A DNA stretch of 32,622 nt from Desulfurivibrionaceae bacterium (GTDB lineage Bacteria; Desulfobacterota; Desulfobulbia; Desulfobulbales; UBA5123), in contig JAQYVW010000034.1 of assembly GCA_030145325.1 (NCBI GenBank), positions 1 through 32,622 on the forward strand. Reading direction: 5' to 3'. The notes under the pieces were generated by a model. That model was given only the letters and a program-made list of their open reading frames with translations, did not search any database and had not been told where the DNA came from. Position numbers and translations under genes: made by a program. Below, in pieces: positions 1 to 6,441 of the stretch. Every line of letters begins with the position of its first letter. Position 1 is the first letter of the stretch.

Positions 1-2156
1 AGGAGGTTTGTTGCGGTATTGAAATCGTCGTGGAGGATATGCCATTTTGCCATACTTAGAATCGTAAAGTTGTTGTGGGGCGCAATTTGCTGTGCCTGGT
101 CAATTATGTAGTGGAGGGGGGGGCCGTTTAGAAGTGGGTAGTAGTTGAATATAAAGTTCGCTGTGTGCATGTACGTTCTATACTTCCAATTAGTACTGTA
201 GGTTTTGTCGTTATTGATGTTGGCTCGATAGTTGTTGTCGCTATTCTTTTTGATGGTCGTAGTGATTTTGCTTTCCGTGGTCTTGAATTCATTCTCGTTG
301 GGGTTTGTCTCAATAGCTTTTTTGATAAAGAATAGTGATCTGTCATATTGTCTCATCTCAAAAGCAAGTTCGGCGAGGATTTCGAATACGGATTCTTCTT
401 TCCCATCCCACTTTATGCCTCGTTCATTTTCCGATTTATCCCTTAGGCTTAAATATAAAGAGGCTATATTCTTGTATATGTCATCGTCGGTAGGGTTGAC
501 TTGTAACGCCTTTACGTAGAATTTTAAGGCATTGTGGTAATCATGAAGGGCGAGAAAGGATTCGGCGATATTTTTCATCAACGTTGGGTAATCCCGACCA
601 TTTACATTCTGTAAATCTACCCTTTTTAGTAATGAAGTGGCCTCGGCAATGGCTTCAGCGTGTTTACCTTGGTGCTGTAGGGAGATCAGGATATTGTTGA
701 TTGCCAGGATGTCTTCTTCGTAAAATTCTCTGCCACAGGAAAGTGCCTTGCGGCCCATTTTAATTGATTCTTTGTATTTGCCGTTGATGCCGAGGGCTAC
801 CGCATAGTTAGCCGAGGTCCGAGCTTTTTGGGGGTACTTTGTGTACGAATCTTTGTAGATGGAGGTGTAGCTTTGCCAGGCATCGTTTCGAATTGTTGTT
901 AACAGCGATAAAGTGCAGGCAATTAATATGAAAAAGACAAGAGCTGTTTGCCTTGCTTCGTTCTGGTTGTGATGAAAAAAATGATCAAAGAGGGAGTCAA
1001 AGGCGACAATCAGGCAGATGGCGAAACCCAAAGAGGGCAGGTACAGGCGGTGTTCAAAAATGAGTTCCAGGGGGATGAAGGTTGACTCAATGACCAGATT
1101 TAAAAAAAAGAAAAATATCCCAAACGAACATAAGGGGTTGTTTTTACGAATTTTGTAAGCAAAAAACAGTAAAAAAAGAATAATTGCCAAGGATAATATG
1201 GTGGTGGGTGGGGAGAGTAAAGAGGTTGAGAGGTCGAAGTCATGATCCAAGGCCATGTGTCCCGGGGCAGGGAAAAGGAGGAGTGAGATATAGAAAACAA
1301 CCACCCTTGACTCGGTTAACAATCGTTCGCCCATGGAAAAGTGGCGCGTTGTGTAACCTGAGGTCACATGTTCAAATGGCGCTGAGAGTAAGGGTAGTAG
1401 CAGTAGTGCGGTTAAGGCAAAGAAAAAATAATGTTTTTTAGTGAGGCGTTTCAGGGCAAGTGAGGCTCCGTCCGGGTTGATGAGTATGGTTTCGGTCAGC
1501 AATAATGTGAATGGGATGGTTGCGGTATTCTCTTTTGATAATAAAGCGCAGGTCGTTGCGGCAAAACATAGGAAGAAAAATAGACATTGCTTAGTCGTAG
1601 TCTGTGTTTGGCGGCCAAGGATATAGAAGAGGGTGGCGCCAAAATAGAAGAAGGCGGCGAGGCTGGTCATTCTTTGCACTACATAAGTCACCGCACTTGT
1701 CTGGATGGGGTTGAGTGCCCAGATTATCGCAATATAAATGGGTATGTATGACGTGCTCAGGGAACGGAGGGATTTTTTTGCCCCGGCCGTTTTTAATAGT
1801 GCCGAGCAGAGGATTACCACCAGTACGGCATTGGCGAGATGAATTAAAATGTTGGTTATGTGGTAGATGGTAATCGTTTGTCCTTTGCCGATAAGGTGAT
1901 CGATGGCAAAGGTAGCAATGGGAATGACCCGCAAAGCGCCAAACTCAGATCCGAGAACCTTTTGTAATTCATGGATGGAGAGATCTTTTAGGTAGACGTT
2001 GGAGTTGTCAATAAAGCTATGGAAATCGTCAAAGACGAATGGTGAATATAGAGTGTTGGCATAACCTGCCATGATTAAAAATAAGCTAAAGAGCAGCAGG
2101 TGAAAGGGGGAGATGGTAAGCGAATGCTTGCGAAGGCGTATTTGGATTGGATTCAT
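1..2156 (-). CDS. Membrane GT-C/TMTC-like protein with TPR C-terminus (partial, runs off left edge)
   Basis: The frame is open from an ATG at 2156 to the window edge (about 718 residues, no stop), so the 3' end is missing. I translated it by hand and sampled it along its length without finding a frameshift. The N-terminal half holds many hydrophobic segments. It carries hallmarks of bacterial TMTC-like/TPR membrane proteins: FVFDDFHSFIDN near residue 40 (the acidic first-loop motif of GT-C glycosyltransferases), YHITNILIHLANAVLV, and NPIQTSAVTYVVQRM, where the usual H of HPIQT is N. The C-terminal half is soluble and repeat-like, with TPR-type helices (for example TSANYAVALGINGKYKESIK). GT-C proteins of this kind transfer lipid-linked sugars on the periplasmic side of the inner membrane. 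Its place directly after pilA suggests a role in pilin glycosylation or pilus biogenesis, which is inference. The family is confident, the substrate unknown. Confidence 0.75.
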   Translation of the reverse strand, partial: MNPIQIRLRKHSLTISPFHLLLFSLFLIMAGYANTLYSPFVFDDFHSFIDNSNVYLKDLSIHELQKVLGSEFGALRVIPIATFAIDHLIGKGQTITIYHITNILIHLANAVLVVILCSALLKTAGAKKSLRSLSTSYIPIYIAIIWALNPIQTSAVTYVVQRMTSLAAFFYFGATLFYILGRQTQTTTKQCLFFFLCFAATTCALLSKENTATIPFTLLLTETILINPDGASLALKRLTKKHYFFFALTALLLLPLLSAPFEHVTSGYTTRHFSMGERLLTESRVVVFYISLLLFPAPGHMALDHDFDLSTSLLSPPTTILSLAIILFLLFFAYKIRKNNPLCSFGIFFFFLNLVIESTFIPLELIFEHRLYLPSLGFAICLIVAFDSLFDHFFHHNQNEARQTALVFFILIACTLSLLTTIRNDAWQSYTSIYKDSYTKYPQKARTSANYAVALGINGKYKESIKMGRKALSCGREFYEEDILAINNILISLQHQGKHAEAIAEATSLLKRVDLQNVNGRDYPTLMKNIAESFLALHDYHNALKFYVKALQVNPTDDDIYKNIASLYLSLRDKSENERGIKWDGKEESVFEILAELAFEMRQYDRSLFFIKKAIETNPNENEFKTTESKITTTIKKNSDNNYRANINNDKTYSTNWKYRTYMHTANFIFNYYPLLNGPPLHYIIDQAQQIAPHNNFTILSMAKWHILHDDFNTATNL

Positions 2157-2178
2157 ATTTATTGCTAAATTGTAAAAA

Positions 2179-2211
2179 AAAGGACTTCCCTCTAGGCAAG
2201 GGAAGTCCTTT
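2179..2211 (-). terminator. Intrinsic terminator after pilA
   Basis: Perfect 13-bp stem (2179-2191 with 2199-2211), 7-nt loop, then a T run on the minus strand. It lies between the pilA stop and the ATG of the downstream membrane gene. It should limit readthrough, so that pilin is made in large excess over the membrane protein. Confidence 0.85.
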
Positions 2212-2228
2212 GCTGGTCGGTGTTATGA

Positions 2229-2672
2229 TTATTCGCCGCCTAAGCCAAGTTTGTCAGCCAGACAGCCACCCAAGGTCCATTTTTTGATCTTGCCATTGTC
2301 TTCCTGCGGTGAGACGGTGAGGACATAGTCGTCAAGGTTACTGAATTTGTTGTCGGCTATGTTGTCAATGGTAATAGTAAGTTTACCAGCGTTAATGGCG
2401 ACGTTAAAGTAAGTGGTGTCGGCATCTTCCATCATGGAGGTCAATTGAGCGGTTTCCGGCATGTCATCATTGGTTGCATAGTAAAGGCCAACGGAATTCT
2501 CAATGGCATGCAGGCCAGGAAAAACCAAGGCGGTAACGCGGGATTTTTGAATGTAGGTCATGTAAGCCGGAATGGCTACGGCAGCCAGAATACCGATGAT
2601 GGCGACAACGATCATTAACTCGATCAGGGTAAAACCTTTTTCTCCGTTTTGTTTGCGAAGCATCTTGAACAT
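2229..2672 (-). CDS. pilA: Type IV major pilin (PilA)
   Basis: 147-residue prepilin. A 13-residue basic leader ends in Gly and is followed by the prepilin-peptidase site G^FTLIE with the conserved Glu5. The hydrophobic N-terminal helix is classic ([18 protein letters not shown]). The mature protein is about 134 residues, a normal major pilin length. It would be processed by PilD and polymerised into type IV pili for twitching, attachment or DNA uptake. A strong AAGGAGG lies 8 nt before the ATG and supports this start. Only one Cys is present (in GGCLADKLG near the C-terminus), so the usual disulfide-closed D-loop cannot form within one subunit. A -24/-12 promoter lies upstream, and a GT-C/TPR gene follows after a terminator. 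PilA is the best call; a minor pilin is less likely given the strong promoter, RBS and terminator. Confidence 0.93.
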   Translation of the reverse strand: MFKMLRKQNGEKGFTLIELMIVVAIIGILAAVAIPAYMTYIQKSRVTALVFPGLHAIENSVGLYYATNDDMPETAQLTSMMEDADTTYFNVAINAGKLTITIDNIADNKFSNLDDYVLTVSPQEDNGKIKKWTLGGCLADKLGLGGE

Positions 2673-2749
2673 GGTTGTTCCTCCTTGGGGTTGTTTTTCT
2701 TTGACAAAATAGCTGATAATTTTTGTCGGTTGTTTTGTCTTGTTTGTAT

Positions 2750-2765
2750 AGCATGAACCATGCCA
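2750..2765 (-). promoter_or_regulatory. Sigma-54 (-24/-12) promoter of pilA
   Basis: The minus strand reads TGGCATGGTTCATGCT, matching TGGCAC-N5-TTGCW with GG and GC at the required spacing. Transcription would start near 2738, leaving a leader of about 66 nt before the pilA ATG. RpoN control of pilA through PilS/PilR is known in other proteobacteria. Confidence 0.8.
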
Positions 2766-2901
2766 TGGTCACCGCAACTGGCGACAGAAAAGATCCTATC
2801 ATGGCAAAGTTGCTTATTTCAATCTAAAAAACAGACAAAGTTGTTTTTGCTAAGAAAATAAGGAAAGGGGTTTTATTTGAATAACAGAGGTAACGCAGTT
2901 G

Positions 2902-2960
2902 CAAGTGACAAAAAATGTCACATTTGGGCTGTGGGTGGGGGTGACATTTTTTGTCACTTG
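2902..2960. promoter_or_regulatory. Perfect 20-bp inverted repeat of nested palindromes, possible enhancer for pilA
   Basis: Arms 2902-2921 and 2941-2960 are exact reverse complements around a 19-nt G-rich centre. Each arm contains a 17-bp palindrome of the form GTGACA-N5-TGTCAC, one with A5 and one with T5 in the middle (centres 2913 and 2949, 36 bp apart). They lie about 140 and 180 bp upstream of the pilA -24 element, the usual distance for sites of sigma-54 activators. PilR sites elsewhere contain TGTC. It could also fold as a long hairpin after tRNA-Gln, but T-rich sequence does not follow the hairpin on the tRNA strand. Confidence 0.55.
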
Positions 2961-2971
2961 TTGAAAAAAAG

Positions 2972-3045
2972 TGGCTGGGGGACAGGGATTCGAACCCCGA
3001 TAGGCAGAGTCAGAGTCTGCTGTCCTACCATTAGACCATCCCCCA
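2972..3045 (-). tRNA. tRNA-Gln (anticodon CUG)
   Basis: 74-nt cloverleaf on the minus strand. The acceptor arm TGGGGGA pairs with TCCCCCA, the discriminator is G, and CCA is encoded. The anticodon stem GCAGA/TCTGC holds the loop CTCTGAC, giving anticodon CTG. The T arm contains GGTTCGAATCC. A T7 run begins two bases after CCA. A second glutamine tRNA (UUG) lies at 9516-9590. Confidence 0.96.
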
Positions 3046-3070
3046 GTGCGGTGTGCCTTTAACGAGTGCC

Positions 3071-3099
3071 AAAATAGAGAAAAGTGACCGGTCTGTCAA
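3071..3099 (-). promoter_or_regulatory. Sigma-70 promoter of tRNA-Gln(CUG)
   Basis: Minus-strand TTGACA (3094-3099) and TATTTT (3071-3076) with a 17-bp spacer. Initiation near 3064 gives a leader of about 19 nt before the tRNA. It sits just after the MEMO gene, so the tRNA does not depend on upstream transcription. Confidence 0.8.
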
Positions 3100-3125
3100 G
3101 GGAAAATGTCGAGGATGGAGGCTTT

Positions 3126-3935
3126 TTAGGCGATGGTAAAGCCAGCATAACCCACAACATGGTCGGTGTCGCCGCTGGTTTCGCCCGAGTCGGAGTAGCG
3201 AACCAGTTGTGCTTGCCTGGCCCCTAGTTCTATGGCGGCGGCCATGGCAATGGTGGCCGGCATAACCCCGCACATGCTGATCCCGGTTGCAAGTACGGTG
3301 TTATATAGACCTTCGGGGTTAAGTTTTTCGATCTGATCCATGGCCAGTCGATCCTTACGGCTGGCCTCCGGCCTTGATTCATAGTGGGTCATGTCGCTGC
3401 TGGCGACGATCAGTACCGGTTTTCCATATTGTTTGATAGCGTTGGCGATGGTCGTGCCCAGTTGCAGGCAAGCATCGAGGGGCAGTTGGGAGATAACCAG
3501 TGGGGTGAGGGTCAGGTTTGGTTGGCTGTGCTGGAGAAAGGGTACCTCAACCTCCAGAGAATGTTCAAAGCGGTGGGCCAGGGTATCGGTGGTAATGAGT
3601 GGCGAACTGTTGAGGAGGGTGTCGGCCAGTTCATCGTTGATTGGCACCTCACCCATGGGCATCTGCCAGGAGCCTCGGTTCATCAAGGCCACCGGTGCCC
3701 CTTGCCCGTGATGGTTGGGGCCTAGGAGGATTACATCTTCAGGGATGGTAGTGGCTGCGAAGGTCTCTGCGGCCACCGCCCCGGAGTAAATATAACCGGC
3801 ATGGGGGGCAATAACCGCCAAGGCCATGATTTTCTGGGTTAGCGGTATGTTGGGGCTGAGTTCGATCACTGCTTTTTTTAAAGAAACAGCGTCGCCGGGG
3901 TAAAACTGATTGGCAACCGCAGGGGGTCTACGCAT
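3126..3935 (-). CDS. MEMO1-family protein (AmmeMemoRadiSam system protein B)
   Basis: 269 residues, full length for the MEMO1 family, which has an extradiol-dioxygenase-like fold. Visible motifs are RPPAVANQFYPGD at the N-terminus, VIAPHAGYIYSGAVAAETF, LLGPNHHGQG and IVASSDMTHYE, which carry the conserved His and Asp residues of the metal-site-like pocket. The bacterial family often occurs with AMMECR1 and radical-SAM partners, but neither is in the window. The biochemical role in bacteria is not settled. The ATG is preceded by AGGAGGG with good spacing. It starts 21 nt after the cysS stop on the same strand, so the two are probably cotranscribed. The family is confident, the function open. 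Confidence 0.9.
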   Translation of the reverse strand: MRRPPAVANQFYPGDAVSLKKAVIELSPNIPLTQKIMALAVIAPHAGYIYSGAVAAETFAATTIPEDVILLGPNHHGQGAPVALMNRGSWQMPMGEVPINDELADTLLNSSPLITTDTLAHRFEHSLEVEVPFLQHSQPNLTLTPLVISQLPLDACLQLGTTIANAIKQYGKPVLIVASSDMTHYESRPEASRKDRLAMDQIEKLNPEGLYNTVLATGISMCGVMPATIAMAAAIELGARQAQLVRYSDSGETSGDTDHVVGYAGFTIA

Positions 3936-3956
3936 GGAAATCCCTCCTGAATGAGG

Positions 3957-5426
3957 TCAGGCGAGTTTCACCTGCCAGGTTGTGCCGGTGGGGCCGTCCT
4001 TCATTTCGATGCTGCGGGCCAGTAGTTGGTCGCGAATCTCGTCGGCTCGGGCCCAGTTTTTCTCACTGCGAGCCGCATTTCGTTCATTAATCAGCTTATC
4101 AATATCTGCAGCATCAATGTCAAGTTCGGCAAGGATCTTTTTCTGCTTTGCTTCTATATATACGATGGGGTCGGCGCTGAGCAGCCCCATGCTGCCGGTG
4201 AGAGTCTTGATGGCTTCCGTTCCCTGGTGCAGGATGGCAAGGTCGGAGTTGGCGGCAACCGTCGGTATTGCCTGGCCGATACGGTTCAGGGTTTTGACTG
4301 CATCAAAGATGTGACCCAACCCTTGTGCGGTATTGAAGTCGTTGTCCATGGCTTTATGGAAACGATCAGCCAGGGTCTGGATTTTTTTCGTTTCTTTAGT
4401 CGAGGCAACGGGTTTAGCGGTCTCGTTACCTGCATTGGGCAGGTCGCTCAAGGCAGCCAGGCAACCATAGAGTCGATCTAATCCTGCTGCGGCCTCTTGC
4501 AGGGTGGTTACCGAGTAGTCAAGGGGGGTCCGGTAATGGGTGGAGAAGACAAAAAGTCGCAGCACTTCTGGGTCGAATTGCTCCAGCACCTCACGGATAG
4601 TCAGAAAATTGCCTAGGGATTTGGACATTTTTTCATCTTTCATGGTCACGAAGCCATGATGAATCCAATACTTGGCAAACGGCTCACCGCTGGCGCCCTC
4701 ACTTTGCGCAATCTCGTTTTCGTGATGGGGGAAGATTAGATCCTTGCCGCCGCCGTGGATATCGAAGGTGTTGCCAAGTAGCTCGCGGCTCATGGCCGAG
4801 CATTCGATATGCCAGCCCGGTCGCCCAGGCCCCCACGGACTATCCCAGGTAGGTTCCCCTGGCTTGCTGCCTTTCCAGAGAGCGAAATCCATGGGGTTGG
4901 TTTTGTTTTCGTTTACTGAGATGCGGGCTCCGGCCATCATGTCTTCGAGGTTGCGGCCTGAAAGTGATCCGTAGTTAGGGAATTTGTCCACCGCAAAATA
5001 GACATCGCTGCCGGAGGGGTAGGCCAGTCCTTTTTCGATTAACTCTTCGATGATTTTGATGATCCCAGGGATATGTTCGGTGGCCCGAGGTTCGTGGTCG
5101 GCAGTGGCAACCCCAAGGCGATCCATATCTTCATGGAATTTGACAATGAACCGTTCGGCCAGTTCTTCGGGAGTGGTGTTCTGCTCTTGGGCGCGTTTGA
5201 TGATCTTGTCGTCGATGTCGGTAAAGTTACGGACAAAGGTAACCGCAAGGCCGCGATATCGCAGGTAGCGGACGATCATGTCAAAGACCAAGGCGGAGCG
5301 GGCGTGGCCGATATGGCAATAGTCATAGGCGGTGATGCCGCAAACGTAAAGTTTGATCTGCCCGGCGGTGATCGGTTCCAGGGGCGTTTTGCGACCACTT
5401 TTGGTGTCATATATTATAATTTTCAT
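3957..5426 (-). CDS. cysS: Cysteinyl-tRNA synthetase
   Basis: 489 residues from ATG 5426, the usual length of bacterial CysRS. It charges tRNA-Cys with cysteine in the cytoplasm. The HIGH motif is HIGH at 38-41 (CHIGHARS), and KMSKS is at about 266-270 (DEKMSKSLGN). Zinc-ligand candidates are Cys29 (VCGITAYD), Cys in WHIECSAMS, and His/Glu in FPHHENE. The frame extends upstream to 5507, but those 27 residues are not family-like. MKIIIYDTKSG begins where homologues begin and has a modest GGAAAA before it. A four-codon reading frame (MEKL, ATG at 5438) ends in TGA overlapping this start. A stable hairpin lies in the leader. The MEMO gene follows directly. Confidence 0.97.
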   Translation of the reverse strand: MKIIIYDTKSGRKTPLEPITAGQIKLYVCGITAYDYCHIGHARSALVFDMIVRYLRYRGLAVTFVRNFTDIDDKIIKRAQEQNTTPEELAERFIVKFHEDMDRLGVATADHEPRATEHIPGIIKIIEELIEKGLAYPSGSDVYFAVDKFPNYGSLSGRNLEDMMAGARISVNENKTNPMDFALWKGSKPGEPTWDSPWGPGRPGWHIECSAMSRELLGNTFDIHGGGKDLIFPHHENEIAQSEGASGEPFAKYWIHHGFVTMKDEKMSKSLGNFLTIREVLEQFDPEVLRLFVFSTHYRTPLDYSVTTLQEAAAGLDRLYGCLAALSDLPNAGNETAKPVASTKETKKIQTLADRFHKAMDNDFNTAQGLGHIFDAVKTLNRIGQAIPTVAANSDLAILHQGTEAIKTLTGSMGLLSADPIVYIEAKQKKILAELDIDAADIDKLINERNAARSEKNWARADEIRDQLLARSIEMKDGPTGTTWQVKLA

Positions 5427-5471
5427 AGCTTTTCCATGGTATGAGGCAGGATAACTTTCGTTGGGGCGGGG

Positions 5472-5500
5472 CAGCGGCCACCGCATTTTATTGGCCGCTG
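5472..5500 (-). promoter_or_regulatory. Leader hairpin upstream of cysS
   Basis: Perfect 9-bp GC-rich inverted repeat (5472-5480 with 5492-5500) around an 11-nt loop, 46 nt before the cysS start. No T run follows on the minus strand, so it is not an obvious terminator. It may be an mRNA-stability or regulatory structure. No T-box motifs were recognised around it. Confidence 0.45.
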
Positions 5501-5606
5501 ATGGCAATTATGGTATAGAGACGCCCAGCGAATGATTAGCTAGGCCGCAAAAGATGTCGGTACGCGGACACTTTGCAGGCCTGGTTAATTGTACAAAAAA
5601 CATCAG

Positions 5607-5635
5607 TATATACCCGTTTCAACTGTTATCGGCAA
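5607..5635 (-). promoter_or_regulatory. Possible sigma-70 promoter of cysS
   Basis: Minus-strand TTGCCG (5630-5635) and TATATA (5607-5612) with a 17-bp spacer, a moderate match. It would give cysS a leader of about 170 nt containing the 5472-5500 hairpin. The rest of the 5427-5748 divergent gap shows no gene I can support. Confidence 0.35.
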
Positions 5636-5748
5636 CCTTTGCGATTAGTAAATTGCCGGGTTTTCTGTTCTTGGCCGCGTGTCCATGGGTACGGTGGTAA
5701 ATAAACAGACAAATTTTGATATTGGTTAACAGGATTAAGGAAATGAAT

Positions 5749-6207
5749 ATGCAACATTTTAAGGAGCAGAAGCTTGCCAACGGCTTGACGCTTTCCTTCT
5801 CTGATTGTTCCAAGTGTGTGGCTGCGGATCGCTGGCTGGTGAAAATGGAAGGCGAAATGAGGATTCCGCTGGCCAACGTAAATTGGCCCGCTGGTGATGG
5901 GGATGATCCGGCGCTACTGAACATGGTCAAAGAACGATTGGGTGAGTCGATATCATTCATATTAAGTAAAGAGCGAAATTTTATCGACGCAGATAAAAAG
6001 GAAGAAGTCTTGACTGATCTTGTTCTTCAGGTTGAGGAAAACCTGCTCGGCTACCTGGGTGATTCTTCCTTTCCGCAAAAGCTTTTTGCCAAGCAGTATG
6101 AGGAGATGCGGCAGCGATGTTTGCTTGAGCTTCAACAGCCAGCAGCGTCCGGTGTCGACGATGATGATAACGCCCCGGCTGATTTTTCTGCCTGTTTTCG
6201 TGATTGA
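5749..6207 (+). CDS. Conserved-looking hypothetical protein, 152 aa
   Basis: I do not recognise this family. The start is taken at ATG 5749 because AAGGA lies 7 nt before it; the ATG two codons earlier sits too close to that Shine-Dalgarno. The protein is soluble, with no signal peptide or membrane segment. The N-terminal part is beta-like (KLANGLTLSFSDCSKCVAADRWLVKMEG), with two Cys in CSKC and a WLVKMEGEMRIPL stretch. The middle is helical and charged (KKEEVLTDLVLQVEENL). The tail is acidic (DDDDNAPADF). It is transcribed divergently from cysS, and serA follows with its own promoter. Codon use resembles its neighbours, so it is probably a real gene. Confidence 0.7.
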   Translation: MQHFKEQKLANGLTLSFSDCSKCVAADRWLVKMEGEMRIPLANVNWPAGDGDDPALLNMVKERLGESISFILSKERNFIDADKKEEVLTDLVLQVEENLLGYLGDSSFPQKLFAKQYEEMRQRCLLELQQPAASGVDDDDNAPADFSACFRD

Positions 6208-6302
6208 AAGATCTGTTGCACCTAGCTTTTCCATGGTTGGGGTGCCTGGACGGAAAACCACGCTATATTCCCTTGTTCGTCCTGATAATTACTCATTTGA
6301 TC

Positions 6303-6331
6303 TTGACAAACCATGTGGATAGCAGCATATT
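6303..6331 (+). promoter_or_regulatory. Sigma-70 promoter of serA
   Basis: TTGACA (6303-6308), 17-bp spacer, CATATT (6326-6331). Initiation near 6338 gives a leader of about 104 nt. The 6208-6302 stretch shows nothing else I can support. Confidence 0.7.
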
Positions 6332-6390
6332 CCACTCATTTATATACATAGACTTGTAATTGAAAACTGTACGGCTTCTCGCCAGACATA

Positions 6391-6411
6391 AACGCCTCTA
6401 GAGACGGCGTT
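6391..6411 (+). promoter_or_regulatory. Inverted repeat in serA leader
   Basis: AACGCC (6391-6396) pairs with GGCGTT (6406-6411) around a 9-nt loop, followed by the T-rich ATTTATACGTTT, about 30 nt before the serA ATG. It could be a weak attenuator or an operator. The short 6-bp stem makes either reading tentative. Confidence 0.3.
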
Positions 6412-6441
6412 ATTTATACGTTTACCGTGAAAGGAGATAGA

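Noticed and set aside
1184-1626. Two plus-strand open frames
   Set aside because: They are antisense to the continuous GT-C/TPR coding frame, which has clear family motifs.
2902-2960. CRISPR-like repeat pair
   Set aside because: Only two copies exist, and they are palindromic and inverted rather than direct repeats with unique spacers.
2877-3062. Plus-strand open frame of 61 codons
   Set aside because: It crosses the inverted repeat and runs antisense through tRNA-Gln; no RBS and no protein-like composition.
5427-5507. N-terminal extension of cysS
   Set aside because: The 27 extra residues are not CysRS-like and cover the leader hairpin; homologues start at MKI-like sequence.
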